From Zea mays (taxonomy: Eukaryota; Streptophyta; Magnoliopsida; Poales; Poaceae): a stretch of 64,000 nucleotides of DNA. This document shows positions 24,122 to 36,700 of the stretch, piece by piece. A program made the translations under genes and the position numbers. Position 1 is the first letter of the stretch. The number at the start of each line of letters is the position of its first letter. Location: contig NC_050103.1 of NCBI RefSeq assembly GCF_902167145.1, positions 30,744,001-30,808,000 on the forward strand, read 5' to 3'. The notes under the pieces are model-generated. The model saw only the letters and a list, made by a program, of their open reading frames with translations. It was not told the origin of the DNA and did no database searches.

Positions 24122-27100
24122 TGTAACACCCCTAGTGTTACTGTAACTAAAACTTGAGTATGGCATCATAAGCATTGGCATTGCATATGTTTGACACACC
24201 TAGAGTGCATTCACTAGGCAAAAATTTCAAACAAGTTGTAATGTTATAGCACTTTGCAAATAGAACCCTGGATAGGGAACTTAACCCTAAATAGGGATTA
24301 AAGGGGTAAGACCTAACCCAAATTGAGAAAACCTAAAAACTTTAGGGAAATAGTCATAAAATGTCCCCAAAAATAAAGTTGAATCACATTTATACCCCTG
24401 AGATACCAAAAACCCCATTTGAACCCTGGAAAACCCTAAATCCAAACCCTAGGGGCCTATGTGCAAAAACTGTGCACATTTGGACTAAAGTGTCAAAACT
24501 ACTATGTTAAAGTATATAAAGTCACATGGTTCACATTTAGGATGATTTACAAGCCAAACCCTGAGTTTTGGACTTACTTGCAAAAGAGCCACATTTGAAC
24601 TCTTTTGACTAAGTCTGAATTTCAGTGTACTGTGCTCATCTTTGTGACCTTGTAACTTCTAAACAAAAGGGTTTTTGCCCTAGGTCACCACATCAAACTT
24701 GTAGACCTAACAAAGGAGAACAACTTTTCTTAAGAGTGTAAGCATAGTTATTGAAAAGAAATTGGAGAAAATTTCAACCAAAGATGGGCTGTCAGGCTGG
24801 TTGAATTCTGAATTTCAGACTGACAGTGCAACTACAGTGACTTTGGACATGAATTAATGCATGATTGAGCAAGAATTTGCTTAGTATTGCTATAACAATG
24901 TTGTAGCTGGATCTTAGGACTATAACTTTGCTAAAGAGTGTCGATCATGTTATTCAACAAAAATGGGAGTAAATAGCTCTGCAAATCGGGCTCTCAGTTC
25001 ATCTGAATGAGGAATTCCATGGTACAGTAGCCGATCGTATCAGAACACCAGCTCAGCTCACCGCCGACGACCTTCGCCGCGATTCGTGCTGCCGCTGTCC
25101 AGATTCGCGCTTGTGGCTAGTGGATAACCTCTCGGGTAAAAGAATCTCTGTCGCCGGTGAGCTGGAGGTCACTCCGGTGACTCACCGTGGCCTCCCTTTC
25201 CGCTTTGTGGCTGGAACAATAGGCTCGCCGGTGAACCACCGCCTCCCGGCCTTGCGCCGCGTGGCTCTGCCTTTCCACCGCGTCGCTGTGACTCCCTCCC
25301 GCTGTCTTCTCAACGCCGGTGAAGTTGCCACGACGGTGGACACGAATTCACCGCACCCGCGTTCTTCTTCACCTCCGGCCGCCGCGCGTCCTTCTCCAAA
25401 TTCCCGGCCATCGTCGATGCCCTCTATAAATTGATGGCGCGGGCAGCTGCGCTACCTCATCATGAAACCAGAGCCCCCACTCCCACCCTCAATCGTCCTC
25501 CAGAGCTCACCAATTTCAAACTTCCCCCAATTTCGGTCTCCGCCGCCGTGAAACACACCTCGCTGCGGCTAGCTCAGCTCAGGTTAGTTCATACCGATTG
25601 CTCCCTCGTTTGAGTGCTCTCGTGTACCTGTGATGCTCACTGACCAACCCAATTGAACTAAGTCCCCCTTAATCGCCGGGAACGCGATCAACCCTTAGCT
25701 CCGCTCGCGGTCGTCGTGGCCAGAGCTCATTAGTTGGCCATAGATGAAATTAGGTTAGGGGAAATGCTCGGGATAGGTCCGATTTGATGTCCGCCGCCCG
25801 GGAACCCTAGCCGTTGCCCCTATCGGCCAGCCTACGATCTCGTCGGAGCTCGGCTGCGTGCGCCGTCGTCGGGGACCTCCCTCTGCAAAGAATTAGAACT
25901 GCAGGGGCTTCTTTGCAATCTGTCAGCGACACAGTGTAACAGTGAGAGAAGCCAGTTCTGATTAGCCAAACCCCGAGGGCCTCTGCGCAAAGTCGCCAGG
26001 GTGCGGGCGCGCGCGCGCTTTCCCCTAGTACTGGGCCGGCTGGGCTAGAACCAGCCCAACACTGTTCAATCCTTTTCTTTTTCTTTTTTCAGTGGGAGTT
26101 TAGAAATTTATAAGAAATTGCAAAAAAAATCCTAAAATTGTGAAACCAATTTTCTCAGACTTCTTATTTTCCATAGAATTTAATAAAAATAGTTTCATGA
26201 TTTTTAGATTAAATAAGGAATTTTAAGACATTTAAAGTAGTTTAAAGTATTAGTTCTGGATTTTTAGAAAACATATAGTAATTCCAAAAATGTTCAAACT
26301 TTTTACATAAGCTCTACACATTATTTAGAAGCCATGGGTAGAGTTTGGTTTGATTTGAACCTTGTTTGATAACTAGAACCCAAAACCCTACCCCCCTGCC
26401 CTTTGAACTCCTTTACTGACTCCGGAAACCGTAAGTTCTCGGAGTTCCATGAAGGAAAGTTGTATTCAAGACTTAGATAATAAATTTATATTATCTTTGC
26501 ACTCTCATGAGCATTACATGGCATTCATTTTTATACATATATGTGGTTATGTTTAGAAAACAAAGAAGAAACTGAAGTAAGTGAAGAAAAGGCACCACCA
26601 CCTTCGGACTCTCAGGCAGGATCTTGTCTTTATTTTGACATCTGCGGGCCTGAGCCAGACTCACCTACTAACGGAGGCAAGCCCCGGTGCATTTGCCACC
26701 TTCCTTGATGTTTTTAAAATCTTTCTCACTTGATTGCTGCATTAGGTGATAGGAGTTGAATGCTTAAACAATTCCTGCATTACCTTCCTTGAACTTGATT
26801 ACCTTCCTTTAAACCCTGTTTTTACAAAAAAGGTTTTTCTATGCTTAGTACTGCTTTAAAAAAACAAAAGGATTTGTTTTACAAAAGATGATTGGCAAAG
26901 TGGGAGGGTGTTTTCGAAAATAAAACTTGATGGTGAATCCATCACGGCCGTGATGGATTCGACATCGGAAAAGATGTACCTCTGCCAGGTACCAAGTTTT
27001 TGGGTTTAATGATTAAGCTGAGACCGGGCGGGTGACTTGCACGAGAAGAGAGTCTCGGTGTAGTGTCTCCGTCTGAGTCGATTAAGGACCGTCTCGATGT

Positions 27101-28149
27101 AGGCCTGCTGACCGAGGACCCTTTAACTGGTCACATGCCTCGTCATGGGTAAGCCTTGCCTCGGGCAGACTAAGGCCAGAATAAGATAACACGAAATGGG
27201 CATGGAGCGGTGGCGAGAGTAGCGTGTACCCTTCGTGGCAACACGCTGGACGGTGGTGTATCTGTGCTCTCGGTTTGCGTGAACCTGATCTGGTCTTAAG
27301 AACCCCGGTGGCGGGTTGACATATGCAAGGGTTAAGTGCTACATATGTCGTGTGATTGGAGATCCTCAGCTGAGTATAATCGATTCGGATCGCCGTACCT
27401 TCGCGGTTATGAAGACTTGGTCACTGACATACACGTAGCAATCCACTAAAGATGATGGTTTTGTTAAGAAATTGGCTAGTGCAGGACAAGTGATTGAACT
27501 AGGGTAGAAAGAACTCTAGTTACAGGTAATTTTACTTAACTTGACAAATAAAATTTGATTTTAAGGATCCACTTTAGTAAGCATTTCTGCAAAACAGAGT
27601 CTTTGATTATTGAAAAGCCTTACCTTGACTCCCTTAAACCAGCATCCCCTTGAGAGTCTTTTCTTTAGTTGGGTAAGATTTGCTGAGTAATTCCATACTC
27701 AGGGTTTATCCCTCCGTTGTTTTTAGGTGGGGAAGCGACAAATTTTTGTTGCTTTTGCTCCAAGGTGGTTCCAAAGGAGGAAAAACAAGAGTGAAGCCGT
27801 GGGAGGACTTGGTCCTCCATATAGAACTTTTGTTTAAAACTATCGGGAGGAGTTTTTACCTCCCTTGGTATTGTAATAATACTACTCAGCACTCGTTTTA
27901 TAGCTCTGGTCTGTAATAAGTAACTTGATCTTACTTTCTAAATAAATGTAAAGTTTATGTAATCGCTTCCGCATTTCTATATCTCCGATGTTCTGTAATG
28001 TCTGCAAGACGGGTGAAACATTCCTGGAAAGGTGAGAAAAGAAGATACCGAACTTGTCAAGTAATTCAGGAACATCTACAGGGTTGTCTGATGTCTGTTG
28101 GACAAGGACAACTATAGGTGGGCCTAATTACTTGGGAGGTTCCGTCACA
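24122..28149 (+). repeat. 5' LTR of element D
   Basis: 4,028 bp, from TGTAACACCCC to GGTTCCGTCACA. A TATA box (TATAAATT) is at 25425-25432, so U3 is about 1.3 kb and R plus U5 about 2.7 kb. A 107-codon frame at 25111-25434 is present in both LTRs with little change but has no recognisable domain. Confidence 0.94.
25425..25432 (+). promoter_or_regulatory. TATA box of element D 5' LTR
   Basis: TATAAATT in a GC-rich, CT-rich promoter-like context. The same box lies at 35093-35100 in the 3' LTR. Confidence 0.65.
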
Positions 28150-28151
28150 GC

Positions 28152-28163
28152 TGGTATCGGAGC
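28152..28163 (+). other. Primer binding site of element D
   Basis: TGGTATCGGAGC two bases after the 5' LTR, complementary with one mismatch to initiator-methionine tRNA. It confirms the LTR end at 28149. Confidence 0.85.
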
Positions 28164-28389
28164 GTAGCCCTTCTCTGCAGATATTATTAGGCATCTTCAA
28201 AAGGATTTTCTAAAAGTCTTATCTATAAAATCTTTTCCCTTCTTATCTAAGTATTCTGAAGAGTCTATCTTAAAGACCAGGTAGTAAGGGTGCAACATAT
28301 AGAAGGTGTGAATCAACTAAGGTTGATTCTGTAATTACACATGCATCATGCTAAGAACTATACTAATAAAATTTTCCCCCTTAGAAAGA

Positions 28390-28974
28390 TGCCGCCGCGC
28401 ACAAGGAAAACAACGCGCAAGTCAACTGGCCCAATCGGTGTGCCCCAGCCTCAACTTGCCCCTCGACATGAGGATAGTAGCAGCGGGAGCAATGATCCAA
28501 TAGGAGATCTTGAAGCACGAGTAAATCAACTTCTAACAGAATTGCAACGCAGGACCAACATATGGGTTGCGAATGGAGATAGAATAAATGAATTAAGAAG
28601 CGACATCCGCCGCCCGCGGGATCAGCTTGCTGATCGGGACTTGGCGCTCGACTGGGCAGTTCAGTCTCGTTTGCTTGCTTGTGCTAAAGAGGCAAGGGCT
28701 CAAGCCCGAGTCAAGGAACTTAGCTCAGCTATCGACAACCTGCAGGTCTATTGCAAATACTTTACATGAGGAAGTCCATGTATTGTATTCGCAATTACAC
28801 CCTAGTGCACCTGCGCACCCTGTTGAGTCGGAAGCCGGACCCTCGCATGTTGCAGGACACGCGCTTGGTGGTGAGTTAGACCTTTTTCAGCCCCCTCCTT
28901 CCATGAGGCTGGTCGACGAATGGTCTCCCACACCCGACGACGAGGCTGCCAAAGGCAACGGAAAGCAAGAATAA
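28390..28974 (+). pseudogene. Extra ORF between primer site and gag in element D, frameshifted
   Basis: The ATG at 28390 opens a frame with a basic start (MPPRTRKTTRKS), a Gln/Pro/Ser-rich stretch and a helical, charged region likely to form a coiled coil (residues about 40-115). The frame ends at 28769, but a second frame continues with compatible composition (LHEEVHVLYSQLHP, ending WSPTPDDEAAKGNGKQE at 28974), so a frameshift near 28755 is likely. It has no similarity to Gag or Pol that I recognise. Element E has a different, longer ORF in the same position. Function unknown. Confidence 0.5.
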
Positions 28975-29183
28975 TGGTGTAGTAGAAGTAGAAGTAGTGT
29001 ATTGTACAACATGTTGTACTATTGTATAACAGGTTATACTATTGTATAATAGGTAGTGTATTTGTATAATAGGTAATGTATCCTGTTGTAAAAATTCGAG
29101 TCTGTACATTACTCTTTTTGGTAATGTAAACTGGATGGTTTTTCTTTGGCATATCATATTGTTTTCAAATGTTGTTGCCACAG
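28975..29183 (+). other. Intron-like AT-rich spacer before gag of element D
   Basis: About 210 bases, strongly T-rich, with repeated TTGTATAATAGGTA-type words, ending TGTTGCCACAG directly before the gag ATG. The end looks like a splice acceptor, and element E also has CAG directly before its gag ATG. Splicing is inferred only. Confidence 0.35.
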
Positions 29184-30866
29184 ATGCCTTCCAAGACCCG
29201 ATCATAGGATGCAGCTGGAACTTCCAGTGGGAGGGAGTCTACCCCAAATCCACCTCCTGTTCCTCCCACACTGGCCGAGGTGATTGCCGCCTTAGTGAAT
29301 GCGACTGCTGATAATACCCGCTTTCTGAGAGAAATGGCGGGCCAACAGCTCCAGCAGCAAGGTGGACGGGGTTATCAACAGGGTCCCCGCGAAACTTCTT
29401 ACCTGGACTTCTCAGAGACACGTCCACCCCTATTTGTCAAAGCCGAAGACCCGTTAGAAGCAGATGAATGGCTTCGTGTGATTGAGCAAAAGTTCGGACT
29501 GTTGCGATGTTCAGAAACCCAGAAGCCTTTATTCGCAGCCCAGCAACTGCGCAGACCTGCCAGCACCTGGTGGGGCAATTTTGTGGCCGTTCAACCGGCC
29601 AATCATCAGATAACTTGGGAAGAATTCAAGGTGGCCTTCCGTGAGCATTATATACCCGAAGGTGTTCTTCACATGAAGCAAGAAGAATCTATGAAGCTAA
29701 AACAAGGAGGGGATATTGTTAACCAGTATCTCAATAAGTTCAATCATTTGTCGCAATATGCAATCGATCAAGTGAACACTGATCTGAAGAAAAATAATTG
29801 CTTTATGAGAGGATTAAATGATCGACTGCAGAGAAAAATGGCAACCTGCATAGATCTTACGTATGGAAGAGCTGTCAGTACAGCCTTGGCTGTGGAAGCA
29901 AAGTATGCAGGTGTCGGAAAATCTAAGGGATTTGGAGGTGATAGGCCTAGTCAGGGCCCGGTAAAGAGGCAGCGGTTTATTCTCCGGCCTTCTAACCAGA
30001 ATCGTTCACATGCACCATCCTTCCCTTTCAAGCAGCCAATAATTATTCGTCCCAATAATGCCCCCACTGCCCCAAGTCAGCCGGGTGCCCCATGCACTCG
30101 ATTCCCTGCTTTGCCCAGCTCTTCAACCGGATGTTTCAATTGTGGCAAGTCTAGGCATTTCATCAAAGATTGCCCCTATCCCAAGCAGAACCAGTCGAAT
30201 AATCAGCAAGGATCGGGGAATTCATCTCAAAGCAAGGGAAATGTTAAGGGCAAAAATATCAAGAAGACGGGACACATATATTATACACAAGTGGCCACTA
30301 CACCGGACGGAGAGCCGGTAATGATGGGTATGTTCCTCGTGGCCAATCATCCTGCAGTCATTCTTTTTGATTCTGGTGCTTCGCATATGTTCATTAGTAA
30401 GAAATTTGTGGAGCAACATCACATTGCATGCCATGAATCAAAAGAGGGGTTTAAAATTCACTCACCAGGGGGACAAATATTTACTAGAGAAGTGGCCTAT
30501 CAAGTGCCCGTAACCTTGGCCGGACGGGACTTTCCTACTAATATGATCGTTCTGAAAGGCCAAGATATAGATGTCATTTTGGGTATGAATTGGATAGCCA
30601 GACATAAAGCAACTCTCAACATTGATCAAAGAACCATCAGGTTGAGTCACAATCAAGAAGAAATTCTTTTGCCTATCCCCATTCCAACCAAAGCTACTGG
30701 CAGAGCTTATGAAGCTATTATATCGGAAATCAAGGATATCCCGGTGGCATGCGAGTTTCCCGATGTCTTTCCCGAGGATTTGCCCGGGCTGCCACCTGAA
30801 CGGGAGGTAGAGTTTGTAATTGAGTTGAAGCCCGGTACGGCTCCCATATCTAGAAGATCGTACTGA
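29184..30866 (+). pseudogene. Element D gag and protease
   Basis: The ATG at 29184 has an in-frame TAG at codon 8 (29205-29207); the frame is then open to a TGA at 30864-30866. Gag (retrotransposon Gag type) spans about 29400-29940 with PASTWWGNF and ITWEEFKVAFREHY. A CCHC knuckle (C-FN-C-GKSR-H-FIKD-C) is intact near 30130-30175. Protease has ILFDSGASHMFI with the catalytic D-S-G at 30369-30377, and VILGMNWI. The final stop lies just before the conserved start of RT. Gag would form the particle and protease cleave the polyprotein. Confidence 0.9.
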
Positions 30867-31973
30867 ATGCCTCCTAATGAGTTGGCAGAATTGAAGATTC
30901 AATTACAAGATCTGCTTGAGAAAGGATTTATCCAGCCAAGCTCATCGCCATGGGGTTGTCCAGCCATATTCGTCAAAAAGAAGGATCAAACTTTACGGAT
31001 GTGTGTGGATTATCGACCCCTGAATGAGGTCACCATCAAAACCAAGTACCCTCTTCCAAGGATTGATATTCTATTTGATCAACTGACTGGAGCAAGGGTA
31101 TTTTCCAAGATTGACCTCAGATTGGGCTATCACCAGATCCGTATTCGGCCCGAAGATATACCAAAGACTGCATTTACTACGCGGTATGGGTTATTTGAAT
31201 ATCTGGTAATGTCTTTCGGATTAACAAATGCTCCTGCCCACTTCACATATTTGATGAACTCGGCATTCATGCCCGAGTTGGACAAGTTTGTGGTGGTCTT
31301 CATTGATGACATTTTGATATATTCCAAGAATGAAGAGGAGCACGCCCAACATTTATGGATCGTGTTAACGCGCTTGAGAGAACATCAGTTATATGCCAAG
31401 TTCAGCAAATGCGCGTTTTGGCTGGAGGAAATCCAATTTTTGGGACATGTACTATCTGCCAGGGGGATTGCGGTAGATCCCAGCAAAGTCAAGGACATTT
31501 TGGAGTGGAAACTCCCGACCACTGTTCATCAGGTCCGAAGTTTCCTTGGACTGGCTGGATATTACCGCCGATTCATACCAGATTTTTCGAAGCTTGTGAA
31601 GCCAATCACAAGTTTATTGAAGAATGATGTTAAATTCAATTGGTCTTCAAAGTGTGGTGAAGCTTTTGAACAATTGAAGACATTATTAACCACTGCTCCG
31701 GTATTAGCTCAACCGGACATCACCAAGCCCTTTGATGTATATTGTGATGCATCCGGAAGTGGACTCGGCTGTGTGCTAATGCAAGAAGGCCAAGTAATTG
31801 CATATGCTTCAAGGCAGTTACGCCGACATGAGGAACATTATCCTACTCATGATCTGGAGTTAGCTGCGGTGGTTCGTGCCCTAAAGATCTGGCGTCATTA
31901 TCTGCTGGGTAATGTCTGTCATATTTATACAGACCATAAAAGCTTAAAATACATCTTCACCAGTCAGAATTGA
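30867..31973 (+). pseudogene. Element D reverse transcriptase and RNase H
   Basis: It continues in the frame of gag after the TGA at 30864. RT motifs: [31 protein letters not shown], the catalytic FIDD at 31299-31310, and [12 protein letters not shown]. RNase H follows with [20 protein letters not shown] and [12 protein letters not shown] frameshift near 31962 then shifts the frame; the rest of RNase H ([16 protein letters not shown]) is in the frame starting at 31970, which carries a TAA at 32204-32206. RT copies the RNA and RNase H removes it. Confidence 0.9.
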
Positions 31974-33637
31974 ATATGAGACAAAGGCGATGGCTCGAGC
32001 TGATCAAGGATTATGAATTAGAAATCCATTATCACCCAGGAAAAGCAAATGTAGTGGCAGATGCGCTCAGTCGCAAGGCTTGCTGCCATTGTTTAACAGT
32101 GAGGACTTCTGACATTACATTATGCCAGGAGATGGAGAAATTAAACCTGGGAATGATTCAACATGGGACTTCAAATCATTTGAAGCTAGAGTCAGTCATC
32201 TTATAAAGAATAATTGACGCACAAAAAGATGATGAGGGTGTGAAGCACATACGTGAGAAGATAATGGCTGGAACAGCCAAATGTTTCAAAGAAAACGATC
32301 AAGGTGTGATATGGTTCAATAACCGCATAGTGGTGCCAAAGAATGAAGAGCTTCGCCAGCAAATCTTAGATGAAGCGCATCTTAGTCGCTATTCTATTCA
32401 TCCGGGAAGCACTAATATGTATCATGATCTAAAGCAGCACTACTGGTGGGCGAATATGAAAATTGAGATTGCACGCTATGTGGCTAAGTGTGACACTTGC
32501 AGACGTGTCAAGGCCATACACATGAAGACAGCTGGTCCACTACAATCTTTGCCGATCCCAACATGGAAATGGGAAGATATTAGTATGGACTTCATTGTGG
32601 GATTACCCAGGACTACAAAAGGGTATGATTCTATCTGGGTTATAATTGATCGGCTTACGAAGATTGCTCACTTTCTGCCGGTCAAGACAAATCACCCGGT
32701 TACTTTCTATGCCCAATTGTACATTGCTCGTATTCTTAGTCTGCATGGTGTTCCGAAGACCATAGTGTCGGATCGTGGACCTCAATTTGTAGCCAAGTTT
32801 TGGGAAGCACTTCACAAATCCTTGGGTACTAAGTTGCTCCACAGTTCGGCCTATCATCCTCAAACCAGTGGACAGACTGAGAGAGTGAACCAAATACTGG
32901 AAGATATGCTATGGGCATGTGTTCTGGAATTTCCACAAAAATGGGATGAATGTTTGCCGTTAGCGGAGTTTTCATATAATAATAGCTATCAAGAAAGCAT
33001 CAAGATGGCACCCTTTGAAGCTTTATATGGACGACGATGTCGTACTCCGCTAAATTGGTCTGAACCTGGTGAAAGGTACTTCTTCAGGCCTGATATGGTG
33101 AAAGAGACTGAAGAAAAGGTTCAGAAAATAATTCATAATATGAAGAAAGCCCAAGCTCGTCAGAAGAGTTATGCAGACAAACGGCGAATGCCCTTATATT
33201 TCCTTGAGGGAGACTATGTCTACTTAAAGGTTTCACCAATGAAGGGCGTATCGCGTTTCGGGGTTAAGGGAAAACTTGCACCACGATATATTGGTCCTTT
33301 TCTTATTCTGGAAAGATATGGGCCAGTGGCATACCGACTCCAGTTACCCGAAACCTTGTCTGCTGTGCATAATGTGTTCCACGTGTCACAATTGAAGAAG
33401 TGTCTTTGGGTTCCCGATCGAACCGTTGAAGGGACAGATGTTGTCCTTGAGCCGGACTTGACATATTCTGAGCACCCTATTCGAGTCTTGGACCAAAAGG
33501 ACAGGATTACCCAGAGAAAAACTCTCAAGTTCTATAAGATACAGTGGAACCAGCATTCCGAAGATGAGGCTACATGGGAAACTCAGGACTTTTTAGATAA
33601 GAATTTCCCAGGCTTTTTAGCCTCCTGTAAATTGTAA
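31970..33637 (+). pseudogene. Element D RNase H end, integrase and chromodomain
   Basis: After the TAA at 32204 the same frame is open from 32240. Integrase shows the HHCC zinc module (YSIHPGSTNMYHDL, CDTCRRVK), DDE core residues in MDFIVGLP, SDRGPQF and QTERVNQILED, and the GPF/Y-like region (LAPRYIGPF). The last 65 residues (HPIRVLDQKDR, then YKIQWNQHSEDEATWE) match the chromodomain that chromoviruses carry after integrase; it is thought to steer insertion to chromatin marks. The 465-codon frame is intact, so this is the best preserved part of D pol. Confidence 0.9.
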
Positions 33638-33789
33638 AGCATGTGTAGATGTTGTAATAAAGGAGTGATTCCCAAACCACCCCTGCCTTGTACCAGAAAT
33701 AAGGAAATAAAAGTATGTCGCGTTTCCTTTTCCATTACTTACCCTAGGACTTTTAATCTCGGGACGAGATTCTTTTATGGGGGGAAGAA
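33638..33789 (+). other. 3' untranslated region and polypurine tract of element D
   Basis: Short region after pol. ATCTCGGGACGAGATTCTTTT precedes the purine tract GGGGGGAAGAA at 33779-33789, which abuts the 3' LTR. The ACGAGATTCTTTT word before the tract is shared, as CGAGATTCTTTTAAG, with element E and is common in chromoviruses. Confidence 0.8.
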
Positions 33790-36700
33790 TGTAACACCCC
33801 TGGTGTTACTGTAACTAAAACTTGAGCATGGCATCATAAGCATTGGCATTTCATATGTTTGACACACCTAGAGTGCATTCACTAGGCAAAAATTTCAAAC
33901 AAGTTGTAATGTTATAGCACTTTGCAAATAGAACCCTGGATAGGGAACTTAACCCTAAATAGGGATTAAAGGGGTAAGACCTAGCCCAAATTTAGAAAAC
34001 CTAAAGGCTTTAGGGAAATAGTCATAAAATGTCCCCAAAAATAAAGTTGAATCACATTTATACCCCTGAGATACCAAAAACCCCATTTGAACCCTGGAAA
34101 ACCCTAAATCCAAACCCTAGGGGCCTATGTGCAAAAACTATGCACATTTGGACTAAAGTGTCAAAACTACTATGTTAAAGTATATAAAGTCACATGGTTC
34201 ACATTTAGGATGATTTACAAGCCAAACCCTGAGTTTTGGACTTACTTGCAAAAGAGCCACATTTGAACTCTTTTGACTAAGTCTGAATTTCAGTGTACTG
34301 TGCTCATCTTTGTGACCTTGTAACTTCTAAACAAAAGGGTTTTTGCCCTAGGTCACCACATCAAACTTGTAGACCTAACAAAGGAGAACAACTTTTCTTA
34401 AGAGTGTAAGCATAGTTATTGAAAAGAAATTGGAGAAAATTTCAACCAAAGATGGGCTGTCAGGCTGGTTGAATTCTGAATTTCAGACTGACAGTGCAAC
34501 TACAGTGACTTTGGACATGAATTAATGCATGATTGAGCAAGAATTTGCTTAGTATTGCTATAACAATGTTGTAGCTAGATCTTAGGACTATAACTTTGCT
34601 AAAGAGTGTCGATCATGTTATTCAACAAAAATGGGAGTAAATAGCTCTGCAAATCGGGCTGTCAGTTCATCTGAATGAGGAATTCCATGGTACAGTAGCC
34701 GATCGGATCAGAACACCAGCTCAGCTCACCGCCGACGACCTTCGCCGCGATTCGTGCTGCCGCTGTCCGGATTCGCGCTTGTGGCTAGTGGATAACCTCT
34801 CGGGTAAAAGAATCTCTGTCGCCGGTGAGCTGGAGGTCACTCCGGTGACTCACCGTGGCCTCCCTTTCCGCTTTGCGGCTGGAACAATAGGCTCGCCGGT
34901 GAACCACCGCCTCCCGGCCTTGCGCCGCGTGGCTCTGCCTTTCCACCGCGTCGCTGTGACTCCCTCCCGCTGTCTTCTCAACGCCGGTGAAGTTGCCACG
35001 ACGGTGGACACGAATTCACCGCACCCGCGTTCTTCTTCACCTCCGGCCGCCGCGCGTCCTTCTCCAAATTCCCGGCCATCGTCGATGCCCTCTATAAATT
35101 GATGGCGCGGGCAGCTGCGCTACCTCATCATGAAACCAGAGCCCCCACTCCCACCCTCAATCGTCCTCCAGAGCTCACCAATTTCAAACTTCCCCCAATT
35201 TCGGTCTCCGCCGCTGTGAAACACACCTCGCTGCGGCTAGCTCAGCTCAGGTTAGTTCATACCGATTGCTCCCTCGTTTGAGTGCTCTCGTGTACCTGTG
35301 ATGCTCACTGACCAACCCAATTGAACTAAGTCCCCCTTAATCGCCGGGAACGCGATCAACCCTTAGCTCCGCTCGCGGTCGTCGTGGCCAGAGCTCATTA
35401 GTTGGCCATAGATGAAATTAGGTTAGGGGAAATGCTCGGGATAGGTCCGATTTGATGTCCGCCGCTCGGGAACCCTAGCCGTTGCCCCTATCGGCCAGCC
35501 TACGATCTCGTCGGAGCTCGGCCGCGTGCGCCGTCGTCGGGGACCTCCCTCTGCAAAGAATTAGAACTGCAGGGGCTTCTTTGCAATCTGTCAGCGACAC
35601 AGTGTAACAGTGAGAGAAGCCAGTTCTGATTAGCCAAACCCCGAGGGCCTCTGCGCAAAGTCGCCAGGGTGCGGGCACGCGCGCGCTTTCCCCTAGTACT
35701 GGGCCGGCTGGGCTAGAACCAGCCCAACACTGTTCAATCCTTTTCTTTTTCTTTTTTCAGTGGGAGTTTAGAAATTTATAAGAAATTGCAAAAAATCCTA
35801 AAATTGTGAAACCAATTTTCTCAGACTTCTTATTTTCCATAGAATTTAATAAAAATAGTTTCATGATTTTTAGATTAAATAAGGAATTTTAAGACATTTA
35901 AAGTAGTTTAAAGTATTAGTTCTGGATTTTTAGAAAACATATAGTAATTCCAAAAATGTTCAAACTTTTTACATAAGCTCTACACATTATTTAGAAGCCA
36001 TGGGTAGAGTTTGGTTTGATTTGAACCTTGTTTGATAACTAGAACCCAAAACCCTACCCCCCTGCCCTTTGAACTCCTTAACTGACTCCGGAAACCCTAA
36101 GTTCTCGGAGTTCCATGAAGGAAAGTTGTATTCAAGACTTAGATAATAAATTTATATTATCTTTGCACTCTCATGAGCATTACATGGCATTCATTTTTAT
36201 ACATATATGTGGTTATGTTTAGAAAACAAAGAAGAAACTGAAGTAAGTGAAGAAAAGGCACCACCACCTTCGGACTCTCAGGCAGGATCTTGTCTTTATT
36301 TTGACATCTGCGGGCCTGAGCCAGACTCACCTACTAACGAAGGCAAGCCCCAGTGCATTTGCCACCTTCCTTGATGTTTTTAAAATCTTTCTCACTTGAT
36401 TGTTGCATTAGGTGATAGGAGTTGAATGCTTAAACAATTCCTGCATTACCTTCCTTGAACTTGATTACCTTCCTTGAAACCCTGTTTTTACAAAAAAAGG
36501 TTTTTCTATGCTTAGTACTGCTTTAAAAAAACAAAATGATTTGTTTTACAAAAGATGATTGGCAACGTGGTAGGGTGTTTTCGAAAATAAAACTTGATGG
36601 TGAATCCATCACGGCCGTGATGGATTCGACATCGGAAAAGATGTACCTCTGCCAGGTACCAAGTTTTTGGGTTTAATGATTAAGCTGAGACCGGGCGGGT

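Noticed and set aside
25111..25434. 107-codon ORF in the 5' LTR of D, repeated at 34779-35102 in the 3' LTR
   Set aside because: Its presence in both LTRs follows from LTR duplication. It lies upstream of the TATA box, has no recognisable domain and a composition typical of GC-rich LTR DNA.
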